Shown in pieces: positions 1-11,829 of a DNA stretch of 64,000 bases; position 1 is the stretch's first letter; each line of letters begins with the position of its first letter. Made by a program: the position numbers and the translations under genes. The stretch lies in the NCBI RefSeq assembly GCF_036250065.1, contig NZ_CP109199.1:5704001-5768000 (forward strand), read 5' to 3'. The DNA comes from Micromonospora sp. NBC_01699 (GTDB lineage: Bacteria > Actinomycetota > Actinomycetes > Mycobacteriales > Micromonosporaceae). Below the pieces are notes generated by a model that did no database searches, was not told the origin of the DNA, and saw only the letters and a list, made by a program, of their open reading frames with translations.

Positions 1-2039
<2,039 letters not shown>

Positions 2040-3020
2040 TCACACGGCCAGCATGTCCGGCGTGACCGCCGCCTCGGTGTCCGGGATGCCCAGGTCCCGC
2101 GCCCGTTTGTCGGCCAACGCCAGCAGCCGCCGGATCCGCCCCGCGATCGCGTCCTTGGTCAGCGGCGGGTCGGCCAGCGCACCCAGCTCCTCCAGGGACG
2201 CCTGACGGTGCTCCAGCCGCAACTGCCCGGCCGACGTCAGGTGGTTGGGCGCCTCCTCGGCGAGGATCTCCAGCGCCCGGGTCACCCGGGCGGCGGCCGC
2301 CACCGCCGCCCGCGCCGAGCGGCGCAGGTTGGCGTCGTCGAAGTTGGCCAGTCGGTTGGCGGTGGCCCGCACCTCGCGCCGGACCCGGCGCTCCTCCCAG
2401 GCCAGCACGCTGGAGTGGGCGCCGATCCGGGTCAGCAGGGCGGCGATCGCGTCGCCGTCCTTGACCACCACCCGGTCGACCCCGCGCACCTCGCGGGCCT
2501 TCGCGGTGATCCCGATCCGGCGGGCCGCGCCGACCAGCGCCAGCGCCGACTCCGGGCCGGGGCAGGTGATCTCCAGCGCGCAGGAGCGGCCCGGCTCGGT
2601 CAGCGAGCCGTGCGCCATGAACGCACCCCGCCAGGCCGCGACCGCGCAGCAGACGTTCGCCGCCACCACGTGCGGGGGCAGTCCGCGTACGGGTCGACCC
2701 CGGACGTCGAGCAGCCCGGTCTGTCGGGCCAGCGCCTCACCGTCCTTGACCACCCGGACGATGTAGTGGCTGCCCTTGCGCAGCCCACCGGAGGCGAGTA
2801 CGTGAATCTCGCTCGGGTAGCCGTACACCTCGGCCACCTCGCGGCGCAGTCGCCGGGCAACCGCCCCGGTGTCCAGCTCCGCCTCCACCACCACCCGTCC
2901 GGAGACGATGTGCAGGCCGCCCGCAAACCGCAGCAGGGCGGCCATCTCCGCCCGGCGGCAGCAGGGTTTGGGCACGTCGACCCGGCTCAGCTCGTCCTTG
3001 ACCGCAGCCGTCATCGCCAT
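2040..3020 (-). CDS. whiA: WhiA sporulation transcriptional regulator
   Basis: WhiA-family DNA-binding protein: an N-terminal LAGLIDADG-like domain plus a C-terminal helix-turn-helix. In Streptomyces WhiA acts with WhiB in developmental gene control. Seen here: the family N-terminus [32 protein letters not shown], and near the C-terminus [20 protein letters not shown] followed by [20 protein letters not shown] chose the ATG at 3020 because GAGGTG sits six bases upstream; a GTG at 3029 would lie inside that ribosome binding site. It follows yvcK by about 50 bases in the conserved rapZ-yvcK-whiA order. Confidence 0.95.
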   Translation of the reverse strand: MAMTAAVKDELSRVDVPKPCCRRAEMAALLRFAGGLHIVSGRVVVEAELDTGAVARRLRREVAEVYGYPSEIHVLASGGLRKGSHYIVRVVKDGEALARQTGLLDVRGRPVRGLPPHVVAANVCCAVAAWRGAFMAHGSLTEPGRSCALEITCPGPESALALVGAARRIGITAKAREVRGVDRVVVKDGDAIAALLTRIGAHSSVLAWEERRVRREVRATANRLANFDDANLRRSARAAVAAAARVTRALEILAEEAPNHLTSAGQLRLEHRQASLEELGALADPPLTKDAIAGRIRRLLALADKRARDLGIPDTEAAVTPDMLAV

Positions 3021-3071
3021 TGTCGTCACCTCGTGGCCGGTTCCGGCGTGATGCCGGTGATTCGTACGTGC

Positions 3072-4049
3072 TTAACGATCGGCGCCCAGGACAGGCACCA
3101 GTGCGGCTCCCAAAGCGGTGGGATCGTGTCGTGGGCTGCCGTCCTGGACGGCCACCGGAGCGAGCACCAGCCGCGCACCCAGCGATTCTGCCGCACGATC
3201 GACCGGTTCGGGGTCACCTACCGCTTTCCCGTCCGCGAGAACCAGGTCGACCCGCAGTTCCGGCAGGTACCACCGGAGCGCGGCCAGGTGGTCCGCGACC
3301 GACAGCCCGAGCGTCTCCTGCTCGGTGGCCAGGTTGAGGGTAACCAGGCGACGGGCCCGGCTCGCCACGATCGCGGCGGCCAGCTCCGGCACCAGCAGGT
3401 GCGGGATCACGCTGGTGTACCAGCTTCCCGGACCGAAGATCAACCAGTCGGCCTCGCCGACCGCGACGACCGCCTCCCGGCAGGCCCGGGGACCGGACGG
3501 GGTCAACCGTAGCGACTCCACCCGCCCCTGGGTCACCGCCACCGCGTGCTGGCCGCGTACGGTCTGCACCGCCTCCGGCCGGGCCGGGTCGGCGCCGCGT
3601 ACCCGGGCCTCGATGCCTATCTGCTGGCAGGACATCGGCAGCACCCGCCCGATCGCGCCGAGCATCGCCCCGGCGTGGTCGAGCGCGGCCACCGGGTCGC
3701 CGAGCTGCTCCATCAGGCCGAGCAGGACCAGGTTGCCGACGGCGTGGCCGGCCAGCGGATCCTCGCCGGGCGACCGGGCGCCGCCGCCCGCGAACCGGTG
3801 CTGGAACAGCTCGGCGCTGCGCCGGGTGGCGGGTCGCTCGTCGGCCAGGGCGACCAGCGCCTGGCGCAGGTCACCGGGGGGCAGCGCGCCGCGCTCGGCG
3901 CGCAGCCGGCCGCTGGAGCCGCCGTCGTCGCCGACCGTCACCACCGCGGTGATGTCGAGTTCGAGGTCGGGCGCGCAGCGGCGCAGGGCCCGCAGGGACG
4001 CCGAAAGGCCGTGTCCGCCACCGAACGCGACGATCTTGATCGCCGTCAC
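3072..4049 (-). CDS. yvcK: YvcK/CofD-family gluconeogenesis factor
   Basis: About 325 residues of the YvcK (uridine diphosphate-sugar binding, CofD-like) family, implicated in carbon metabolism and cell-wall homeostasis. The N-terminus IKIVAFGGGHGLSASLRALR and VTVGDDGGSSGRLR are the nucleotide-binding signatures; LPPGDLRQALVALAD and GPGSWYTSVIPHLL follow. The start is a GTG at 4049 that overlaps the rapZ stop in a GTGA junction. A longer upstream reading frame exists but only reads through the rapZ coding region. Confidence 0.93.
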   Translation of the reverse strand: MTAIKIVAFGGGHGLSASLRALRRCAPDLELDITAVVTVGDDGGSSGRLRAERGALPPGDLRQALVALADERPATRRSAELFQHRFAGGGARSPGEDPLAGHAVGNLVLLGLMEQLGDPVAALDHAGAMLGAIGRVLPMSCQQIGIEARVRGADPARPEAVQTVRGQHAVAVTQGRVESLRLTPSGPRACREAVVAVGEADWLIFGPGSWYTSVIPHLLVPELAAAIVASRARRLVTLNLATEQETLGLSVADHLAALRWYLPELRVDLVLADGKAVGDPEPVDRAAESLGARLVLAPVAVQDGSPRHDPTALGAALVPVLGADR

Positions 4050-4975
4050 TCGCGGCCCAGGTCGCGGTGCTGGGCGTTGGCGGCCAGCCGGGCCTGACGC
4101 AGCCGGCTGGCGAGTTCCTCCGCGATCGCCACGCTCCGGTGCTTGCCGCCGGTACAACCCACGGCCACGGTCAGGTAGCGCTTGCCCTCGCGTTCGAAGC
4201 CGGGCGCGGTCGCGTTGATCAGCCGGGCGTACGTCTCGACGAAGGTGACCGCCCCGTGCTGGCCCAGCACGTACCGGCTCACGGCTTCCTCCCGGCCATT
4301 GTGCTCACGCAGCTCCGGTACCCAGTACGGGTTCGGCAGGAACCGGGCGTCGAGCACGAAGTCGGCGTCCGGCGGCAGCCCGTACTTGAAGCCGAAGGAG
4401 AGCACGGTGACCTTGAGCCGCCGGGCGTCCTCGCCACCGAAGAGCTCCTCGATCCGGCTGCGGAGCTGGTTGACGTTGAGGTGACTGGTGTCGATGATCA
4501 CGTCGGCCTGCTCGCGGGCCTCTTCGAGCAGGCCGCGCTCGACCGCTATGCCGTCGGCGAGCCGGCCGTCGCCCTGGAGCGGGTGCGAGCGCCGGACGCT
4601 CTCGAACCGGCGGATCAGCACCTCGTCGTCGGCGTCGACGAAGACCACCCGGGGCTGGAAGCCGCGTTCCTTGAGGGCCCGGATCGCGCCGGACAGGTCG
4701 GTGGAGAAGGCGCGGCTGCGTACGTCCAGCACCATCGCCGTCTGCCGGGTGGTGCCGCCGGCCTGGAAGGCCAGCTCGGCCATGTCGAGCATCAGCGCCT
4801 GCGGCAGGTTGTCCACCACGTAGAAGCCGACGTTCTCCAGGGCTCGGGCGACCGTGCTGCGACCGCCGCCGGAGACCCCGGTGACCACGACCAGATCGGT
4901 CTCGGACCGGCTCGGCGCCGCGTCGGCCGCGGTGTCGTCCGAGCGTGATCCGTGCGCGCCGCCGCGCTCGCTCAC
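4046..4975 (-). CDS. rapZ: RapZ/YvcJ family nucleotide-binding protein
   Basis: 309-residue P-loop protein of the RapZ (RNase adapter) family. The Walker A is GVSGGGRST (about residues 33-41), then ALENVGFYVVDNLPQALM. The C-terminal domain motif is VAVGCTGGKHRSVAIAEELA. In Gram-negatives RapZ directs RNase E to a small RNA; its role in actinobacteria is less clear, although the rapZ-yvcK-whiA order is strongly conserved. It normally follows uvrC directly. Here uvrC lies at 33009-34949 on the same strand, with about 28 kb of other DNA between them. Confidence 0.95.
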   Translation of the reverse strand: MSERGGAHGSRSDDTAADAAPSRSETDLVVVTGVSGGGRSTVARALENVGFYVVDNLPQALMLDMAELAFQAGGTTRQTAMVLDVRSRAFSTDLSGAIRALKERGFQPRVVFVDADDEVLIRRFESVRRSHPLQGDGRLADGIAVERGLLEEAREQADVIIDTSHLNVNQLRSRIEELFGGEDARRLKVTVLSFGFKYGLPPDADFVLDARFLPNPYWVPELREHNGREEAVSRYVLGQHGAVTFVETYARLINATAPGFEREGKRYLTVAVGCTGGKHRSVAIAEELASRLRQARLAANAQHRDLGRE

Positions 4976-5579
4976 CTGTTACCCCCATAGCCGCGCGGTT
5001 CGGCGACCGCCGATCGTCGGCCGGCACCGTACGCGCGGGATCGATGTGTCGTCACCGGCCACCGTCCCGGCCCGCCGAGCCCCCGTTCGCGGGGTGTGCC
5101 CGCAGTACTCTATCCGGCCGGTCGGCCCCGTTCCCGCACCGGGTTGGCAGCGGGCCGGGGTCGGCAGCGGCCGGGCGACCCGGCCGCCCGGCCGGACGAG
5201 GTGGGGACCGGTCCGGGTCGGCGAAAACGGCCGACCACCTGCGCATGATCAATTTTTCGAGCGGTGGGCGGGCGCCGCGATTGTTCGGGCCGCCCGCTTT
5301 TGTCTGCCACGACTGGTTTGAGCAAGGCGCCCGCGATGCACCTTGGATCCGTACGGGATGCATTAATTTTCTTTTGCTTTTGCGACGAATGAGTTCGACG
5401 GACAGGGTGCCGCCAGCCGGAATGGGAAGCTCGACGCCGGCACGGTGCGATGAATGTGTGGCACCAACACGGACAGGACCGGGTAACGACAACTTCGTGG
5501 CTTTTTGTCATAGAGAATGTGGTCAAATCGGCTCCTATCGCCCCACCTGACGCCGCGCTGTCCGGCTCCCGCCCCAGTG

Positions 5580-5608
5580 TTGACAGATCTGAATGGCTCT
5601 CGTATTTT
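5580..5608 (+). promoter_or_regulatory. Probable housekeeping-type promoter of the NRPS operon
   Basis: A perfect -35 hexamer TTGACA (5580-5585), a 17-base spacer and a -10-like TATTTT (5603-5608). A transcript starting near 5614 would have a leader of about 150 bases before the GTG at 5763. It is the best sigma-70-type match I found in the leader region; use in vivo is inferred. Confidence 0.55.
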
Positions 5609-5744
5609 TTTGGGCACCCCGAGCGCAGCGCGAAATCTTCCATCTTTCCGACCGCCTGGCCATGCCACCGTGCGCTCCGAACGGGCGCCGGCGTGCATTA
5701 ACCGGCGACATTTCATGGTGTGCCGACAAAGCAGGCCCACCACT

Positions 5745-5752
5745 AAAGGAGG
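5745..5752 (+). promoter_or_regulatory. Strong ribosome binding site fixing the start of the first NRPS gene
   Basis: AAAGGAGG ten bases upstream of the GTG at 5763. The frame stays open upstream to 5517, but the added residues are low-complexity, so this site decides the start. Confidence 0.8.
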
Positions 5753-5762
5753 AAAGCGGACC

Positions 5763-8700
5763 GTGCGGTCGACCAGCAGTAGCACAGCCGAGGTCGATGA
5801 CGACCAGCCGAACGCGGCCGAGCCGGACGGTGAGAGCTACGACCTACTGGCACTCCAGCAGGGTCTGCTGTTCCACAACCACTTCGAACCCGGCTCCGGC
5901 GTCGACATCCTCCAGGTCGTGGTCGACTGGCCGGAACCGCTCGACCCGGTCGCGATGACCGCCGCCTGGCAGGCCGCGACCCGGCGACACCCGGTCCTGC
6001 GGACCGCGTTCAGCTGGCTCGGCCAGGACCGGGCCACCCAGCGGGTGTACGCCGAGGTGACCATACCGGTCCACCGGTACGACTGGCGGACCGAGGGCCC
6101 CGGCGACCCGGCGGCCCGACAGGCCCGACTGGACGACTTCCTCGCCACCGACCGGTCCCGCGAGTTCGACCCGTCGACCGCTCCCCTGGTCCGGGTCGGG
6201 CTGATCCAGCACGCGGCCGACCGGCACACCATCGTGTTCAGCCTGCACCACGTGATCCTCGACGGGCGCTCGGTGCACCTGCTGCTCAGCGAGGTGTTCA
6301 ACGAGTACGCCGCGACCGTCGCGGGCCACTCGCACACGCCCCCGGCCCGCCGGTCGTTCCAGGAGTTCGCGGCCTGGGCCGGGCAGCACCCGCTCGCCGC
6401 CGACCAGCACTTCTGGCGTACCCGGCTGAGCGGGCTCACGTTGCCAACACCGCTGCCGCTGCGGCCGGCCGCCGACACGCCGCCGCGCGAGCCGGACTCC
6501 GTACGGGAACTCGCCCTCACCCTCGACGAGAGCGACAGCACGGCGCTGAACCGGACCGCGCGGGCCGTCGGCGTACCGCTGAGCACATTGGTCAACGCCG
6601 CCTGGGCGGTGCTGCTGCACCGCTACAGCGGTGAGCGGGACGTCGTCTTCGGCGCCGTCCGCAGTTGCCGCCGGGGCAGCATCGACGGCGCCGACACGAT
6701 CATCGGCATGTTGATCAATACCGTGCCGCTGCGGATCGACGTCCGTCCGCAGGCGACCGTGCGCGACTGGCTGGTCGAGGTACGGGCCCAGATCGACGCG
6801 GTCCGGGCGCACCAGGTCGCGCCGCTCACCGCCGTACAGGGCTGGAGCGAGCTGCCGCCGAGCGCACCGCTGTTCGAGAGCCTGCTCATGTACGAGCACC
6901 GCGAACTAGGGACCGCGCTACGCGGCTCGGTCCCGGACTGGAACGGGCGCAGCGCGCGGGTGCACCGGCACCCCGGCCCGCCGGTGACCGTCTGCGTCTT
7001 CGGTGAGCCGACGTTGCGGGTGCTGCTCTACCACGACCGGCGCCGGTGCACCGACGCCGCCGCCGACAGCATGCTGCGCCACTTCACCAACCTGCTGGTC
7101 GGACTCGCCACCGGGCTGGACGCGCCGGTGGCCGAACTGCCGCTGTTCGACCCGGCCGAACACCACCTGCTCACCCACGAGTGGGCCGGGCACGACCGGC
7201 CCGACGGCACCACCGGCGAGCCGACCTTCGACACCATCGGCGAACGCTTCGCCGAGCAGGTGCGGCGGCGGCCCGACACGGTGGCGGTGACCGGGGTGGA
7301 CGGCACGCTCAGCTACGCCGAACTCGACGCGCGGGCCAACCGGCTCGCCCACCTGCTGATCCGGCACGGGGTCGCCCCGGACCAGCCGGTGGCGGTCGTC
7401 CTGCCCCGGTCGGTGCGGCTGGTCTCCACCCTGCTGGCCGTGGTTCGGGCCGGTGCGGCGTACCTGCCGCTGGACCCGGCGAACCCGCCGGCCAGGACCG
7501 CCGACCTGCTGGCCGCCGCCGGTAACCCGGTGGTGCTGACCGCGAGCGGGTCCGACCCGACCGGCACCGGGATCGCCCCGCCGCTGCCGGACGGAACCCG
7601 GACGATCGACCTCGACCGGATCGGCGCCGAACTGGACGCACTGCCGACCACCGCGCCGCAGCGACCGACCCGGCCGGAGAGCCTGGCCTACGTCAACTAC
7701 ACCTCGGGCTCCACCGGGACCCCCAAGGGCGTCGGGGTGCCGCACCGGGCCGTACTCCGGCTGGTGCACGAACCCGGCTACCTGCGGCTCGGTCCCGACC
7801 AGACGGTCCTGCACCTCGCCTCGGCCGCCTTCGACGCGGCCACCCTCGAAATCTGGGGCAGCCTGCTCAACGGCGCCCGGCTGGTCGTCGCCCCACCCGA
7901 CCCGCTCGGACCGGCGGAGATCGCCCGGCTGCTGCGGGCCGAGCGGATCAGCGTGCTCTGGCTGACCGCCGGACTGTTCCACCAGGTCGTCGAGCAGGAC
8001 CCCGGCGCACTGGCCGGAGTGGACCAGCTCCTGGCCGGCGGCGACGTGCTCGACCCCGGCGCGGTCCGCGCCGCGCTGCGGGTCCGCGCCGGTCGACCCC
8101 TGATCAACGGGTACGGGCCGACCGAGAACACCACCTTCACCTGCTGCCACCGGATGACCGACCCGGCGGTCGTACCCGCGCCGGTGCCGATCGGCCGGCC
8201 GGTGCCCCGGAGCACCGTCTACGTACTGGACCGGCTGCTGCGGCCGGTGCCGGTCGGTGCGCCCGGTGAGCTGTACACCGGCGGCGACGGCCTGGCTCGG
8301 GGCTACCTGGGCGATCCCGGCCGGACCGCCGAGCGGTTCCTGCCCGACCCGTTCGACCACCGGCCCGGCGCCAGGATGTACCGCACCGGGGACCGGGTCC
8401 GCTGGCTGCCGGACGGGACGCTGGAGTTCCTCGGCCGGATCGACCGACAGGTCAAGATCAGAGGCTTCCGGGTCGAGCCGGCCGAGGCGGAGGCGGTCCT
8501 GCGGGCCCACCCGCTGGTCGGCGAGGTCGCCGTGGCCGTGCACGGCGAGGGCGAACGGCGCCGGCTGGTCGCCTACGTCAGCCCCGGCGCGATCGGCGCG
8601 GCAAGGCTGGACGAGCGGGAACTCGACGCGTACGCGGTCGCCCACCTGCCGGTTTACCTGCGCCCGGCCGGGTACGTGCTGCTGCCGAAGCTGCCGCTGA

Positions 8701-11700
8701 ACCGCAACGGCAAGGTGGACCGGGCCGCGCTGCCCGCCCCGACCTCGGCTGCCCGCCCGGCCCCGGAACGGCCGTTGACCGATCCCACCCAGATCCGGCT
8801 CGCCGCGCTCTGGGTCGAGCTGCTCGGCGCCGAGGTGGGCCGGGCCGAGGACGACTTCTTCGCCCTCGGCGGCAACTCGCTGCTCGCCACCCGGCTGGCC
8901 TTCCTCGCCGCCGAACGGTTCGGCGTCGAACTGCCGGTACGCACCGTCTACGACCAGCACGACCTGGCCGGGCTGGCGGCCGAGATCGACCGCCGACGCG
9001 CCACCCCCGAACCCGCGCCGGTACGGATCACCGCCCGCGACCGTGGCGCGTACCGCAGTGCCGTCGCCACCACCGGCCCGCAGCCGGCGCCCCCCGCCAA
9101 CGGCGCGTCGACCGCCGGCCCGGTCCCGGTGCCCGCCGCCGATCCGGTGCCCGCCGCCGATCCGGATCCCCCCGCCGATCCGGAGCCGTCGGCCGGTGTG
9201 GACCACCTGGTGCGGCCCGGTGCCGGACCGTGGGCGATGTGGCGCTGGGTCGGGCTGCGCGCCGCCGGCTTCCCGGTCGGGCCGCTCACCCGGCTCGGCG
9301 ACCCCGAACTCGTGCACAGCACCGATGCCGTGCTGGCCGGCGAGGAGCGGCTGACGGAGCTGCGCCGGGCGATGGCCGACAACCTGCACCGGGCCCGCCG
9401 GGCCGCCCCGACCGAGCAGCGGTCCCGGTGGAACCGGGCCGACCGGCAGGTCCGCCAGGGTACGGTGCCGGACGAACTGCCGGCGGTGGCCGATCCCGCG
9501 CTGGCCGCCCTGCTGGCCGAGAACCGGGCCGCGCTCGCCGACGCCGTCGAGCGGGTACGGGCCGACCGGCTGGCCTTCGTCCACTCCCACGAACGGGCCA
9601 GCGCCCGGCGTAGCGCCGCACTGCGCGCCGCCGCCGCCGACCCGCTCCTGCGCGAGGCGGTGACCTGGCAGAACCGGCAGGCGCTGCGGACCGGCCTCGA
9701 TCCGCTGCTGCACCGGGCCGGGCCGGCACAGGGCGAGCCACCGACGGCCCGCGACTCCAAGCACCGGCAGCACGAGGCGCTGGTCGCCACCTACCTCCAG
9801 CGGTACTGCGTCAAGAACGACACCATCGGCTTCTTCGGCCCGGTCGGCTGGGCCACCGTCGCCCCCGGCGGGACCGGGCTGCGGATCGAGCACGGCGCGA
9901 CCCGGCTGGCCGCCCGTACGGTCTACTTCGAGAACTGGGCCATGGCCGGGCTGGCCGACGCGCTCACCGCACGGGATCCCGGCCTGGCGCCGTGGCTGAT
10001 CCCGCGCCGGCTGCCGTTCCTCAGCGTGCTCGACGACCACCTGCTGCTGCCGCTCACCCCGCCGGCACCGCTGCCACCGGCAACGGCCCGGCTGCTCGCC
10101 GCCGCCGACGGGACGCGCACCGCGTACGAGATCGCGGTCGAGCTGGTGGCCGACCCGAGCAGCGGGCTCACCTCCCCGGAGGAGGTCTACCGGCTGCTGG
10201 CCGAGCTGCGCGACGCGCACCGGGTGACCTGGTCGCTGGAGGTGCCGAAGGAGGACCTGTTCCCGGAGCGGTCGGTCCGAAACCGGCTGAACGCGGTCAC
10301 CGACCCCGCCGTACGCGAACCGGCGCTGCACGCCCTGGACGACCTGGTCCGGGCCCGCGACGCGGTCGCCGCGGCGGCCGGCGACGCCGACCGGCTCGGT
10401 GCCGCGCTGGCCGACCTGGAGACGACGTTCACCGACCTCACCGGTGCCGCGCCGACCCGCCGGGCAGGCAGGGTGTACGCCGGCCGCACGCTGGTGTACG
10501 AGGACTGCCGGGCGAGCGACCGGGTGACCCTCTCCACCGACCTGGTCGGCACCCTCTGGCCGGCGCTGAGCCTGCTGTTGGAGAGCGCCCGCTGGTTCAC
10601 CTTTGCCGGCACCGCCCTGTTCGGCCGCGCCTGCCGGGAGCGGTACACCGAACTGGTCGGCCGCACCGGCAACGCGCAGACCACCGTGCCGTTCGCCGAC
10701 TTCTGGCTGTGGGCCAACGACCTGCTGTTCGACCTGCCGGAACGACTGATCGCCCCGGTGATCCGAGGGTTGCAGGACCGGTGGAGCCGGATCCTGCCGG
10801 ACCTCGACGGGCAGCGCCGGATCCAGCTCGACTCGGCCAGCATCGCCGACCGGGTGGCCGCCGCGTTCGCCGCACCCCGTCCCGGCTGGATCGGCGCGTA
10901 CCAGCACTCGCCGGACGTGATGCTGGTCGCCGACGGGACCGAGGCGATCGCCCGGGGCGACTTCCAGTGGGTGGTGGGCGAGGTCCACCCCGGCGTGAAC
11001 ACGCTGCGGGCGGCCCTGTTCATGGCCCAGCACCCGGAGCCGGAGGAGCTGGTCAGCGCGATGCGGGCGGACCTGCCCGGTCCCCGGGTGGTGCTGGCCG
11101 CGACCGGCGAGGAGGGCGGGGCACCGTCCCGGCTGACCGACAAGCTGATCGTCGAACGGGATCTGCGCCTGGTCTTCGGGCACGACAGCTGCGGTCTGGA
11201 CCCGCGAACCGCGGTGGCGGTGGCCGACTGCGTACTGGAGTCGCGCGACGGGACGCTGACCGTACGGACCCGGGACGGGAAGTTCGCGCTGCCGCTGACC
11301 GAGGTGGTCGGCGAGGCCCTGATGCTCCAGGTGATCCAGCGGTTCGACCTGCTCCCGCCGGCCGACCACCGGCCCCGGATCACCGTCGACAACGTGGTGA
11401 TCTCCCGGGAGAACTGGCGGTTCGGCGCGGCCGGACTGGACTTCGCCCGGACCGTCGACGAGGCGGAACGCTTCCGTGAGGTACGCCGCTGGCAGTGCGA
11501 ATCCGGCCTGCCCCGGTACGTCTTCGTGAAGACACCGGTGGAGAAGAAGCCGTTCTTCCTCGACTTCGCCAGCCTGGCGTCGGTCGACGGCTTCGCCCGC
11601 GCGGTGCGACGCACGGTCGAGGGCGCCGGCCCGGACGCGACCCTGCGACTGAGCGAGATGCTGCCCACCCCCGAGCAGCTCTGGCTGACCGACCCGGACG

Positions 11701-11786
11701 GTGGCCGGCGTACCGCCGAGTTCCGTCTGGTCGCGGTGGACACCCGCCGGCCGGACGCCGGAACCCGGACCGGGAGCGTGACATGA
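5763..11786 (+). CDS. NRPS (C-A-T) fused to a LanB-type lantibiotic dehydratase domain
   Basis: A protein of 2007 residues. The condensation domain spans about residues 25-460, with its catalytic motif HHVILDG at 162-168. The adenylation domain (about 490-1000) has [11 protein letters not shown] near 646, NGYGPTEN near 782 and NRNGKVDR near 980. The carrier domain has GGNS with the pantetheine serine at about 1039. A repeated Pro/Ala/Asp linker (about 1110-1145) follows. The last 860 residues match the LanB N-terminal (tRNA-dependent glutamylation) family: [47 protein letters not shown] (KNDT at about 1351), ending in [20 protein letters not shown] and [13 protein letters not shown]. No C-terminal elimination domain is visible. 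By GrsA alignment I read a specificity code DALWLGGTFK, which I cannot assign to an amino acid. It is first in the operon and overlaps a tiny frame leading into the next NRPS. Confidence 0.9.
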   Translation: MRSTSSSTAEVDDDQPNAAEPDGESYDLLALQQGLLFHNHFEPGSGVDILQVVVDWPEPLDPVAMTAAWQAATRRHPVLRTAFSWLGQDRATQRVYAEVTIPVHRYDWRTEGPGDPAARQARLDDFLATDRSREFDPSTAPLVRVGLIQHAADRHTIVFSLHHVILDGRSVHLLLSEVFNEYAATVAGHSHTPPARRSFQEFAAWAGQHPLAADQHFWRTRLSGLTLPTPLPLRPAADTPPREPDSVRELALTLDESDSTALNRTARAVGVPLSTLVNAAWAVLLHRYSGERDVVFGAVRSCRRGSIDGADTIIGMLINTVPLRIDVRPQATVRDWLVEVRAQIDAVRAHQVAPLTAVQGWSELPPSAPLFESLLMYEHRELGTALRGSVPDWNGRSARVHRHPGPPVTVCVFGEPTLRVLLYHDRRRCTDAAADSMLRHFTNLLVGLATGLDAPVAELPLFDPAEHHLLTHEWAGHDRPDGTTGEPTFDTIGERFAEQVRRRPDTVAVTGVDGTLSYAELDARANRLAHLLIRHGVAPDQPVAVVLPRSVRLVSTLLAVVRAGAAYLPLDPANPPARTADLLAAAGNPVVLTASGSDPTGTGIAPPLPDGTRTIDLDRIGAELDALPTTAPQRPTRPESLAYVNYTSGSTGTPKGVGVPHRAVLRLVHEPGYLRLGPDQTVLHLASAAFDAATLEIWGSLLNGARLVVAPPDPLGPAEIARLLRAERISVLWLTAGLFHQVVEQDPGALAGVDQLLAGGDVLDPGAVRAALRVRAGRPLINGYGPTENTTFTCCHRMTDPAVVPAPVPIGRPVPRSTVYVLDRLLRPVPVGAPGELYTGGDGLARGYLGDPGRTAERFLPDPFDHRPGARMYRTGDRVRWLPDGTLEFLGRIDRQVKIRGFRVEPAEAEAVLRAHPLVGEVAVAVHGEGERRRLVAYVSPGAIGAARLDERELDAYAVAHLPVYLRPAGYVLLPKLPLNRNGKVDRAALPAPTSAARPAPERPLTDPTQIRLAALWVELLGAEVGRAEDDFFALGGNSLLATRLAFLAAERFGVELPVRTVYDQHDLAGLAAEIDRRRATPEPAPVRITARDRGAYRSAVATTGPQPAPPANGASTAGPVPVPAADPVPAADPDPPADPEPSAGVDHLVRPGAGPWAMWRWVGLRAAGFPVGPLTRLGDPELVHSTDAVLAGEERLTELRRAMADNLHRARRAAPTEQRSRWNRADRQVRQGTVPDELPAVADPALAALLAENRAALADAVERVRADRLAFVHSHERASARRSAALRAAAADPLLREAVTWQNRQALRTGLDPLLHRAGPAQGEPPTARDSKHRQHEALVATYLQRYCVKNDTIGFFGPVGWATVAPGGTGLRIEHGATRLAARTVYFENWAMAGLADALTARDPGLAPWLIPRRLPFLSVLDDHLLLPLTPPAPLPPATARLLAAADGTRTAYEIAVELVADPSSGLTSPEEVYRLLAELRDAHRVTWSLEVPKEDLFPERSVRNRLNAVTDPAVREPALHALDDLVRARDAVAAAAGDADRLGAALADLETTFTDLTGAAPTRRAGRVYAGRTLVYEDCRASDRVTLSTDLVGTLWPALSLLLESARWFTFAGTALFGRACRERYTELVGRTGNAQTTVPFADFWLWANDLLFDLPERLIAPVIRGLQDRWSRILPDLDGQRRIQLDSASIADRVAAAFAAPRPGWIGAYQHSPDVMLVADGTEAIARGDFQWVVGEVHPGVNTLRAALFMAQHPEPEELVSAMRADLPGPRVVLAATGEEGGAPSRLTDKLIVERDLRLVFGHDSCGLDPRTAVAVADCVLESRDGTLTVRTRDGKFALPLTEVVGEALMLQVIQRFDLLPPADHRPRITVDNVVISRENWRFGAAGLDFARTVDEAERFREVRRWQCESGLPRYVFVKTPVEKKPFFLDFASLASVDGFARAVRRTVEGAGPDATLRLSEMLPTPEQLWLTDPDGGRRTAEFRLVAVDTRRPDAGTRTGSVT

Positions 11787-11829
11787 GCACGGGTGACCGC
11801 CTCCCGAGCACAGGCACCGAGGAGACCTG

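Larger units (their letters stand above)
4976..5762. other. AT-richer intergenic leader between rapZ and the NRPS cluster
   Basis: A 787-base divergent intergenic region. The reading frames inside it show no recognisable protein. From about 5230 it is visibly richer in A and T than its surroundings, with several runs of T around 5250, 5298, 5370 and 5603. It should hold the rapZ promoter on the minus strand and the cluster promoter on the plus strand. No tRNA or obvious attachment site was seen at this edge of the insert. Confidence 0.6.

Noticed and set aside
5266-5302. GGGCGG/CCGCCC stem followed by TTTT as a terminator
   Set aside because: The stem is short, the loop is long, and no plus-strand gene lies upstream to terminate.
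5052-5785. Several minus- and plus-strand frames of 60-200 codons in the rapZ-NRPS gap
   Set aside because: They mutually overlap, have low-complexity Arg/Pro/Ser compositions, no recognisable motif and no good ribosome binding site; the region reads as a regulatory leader.
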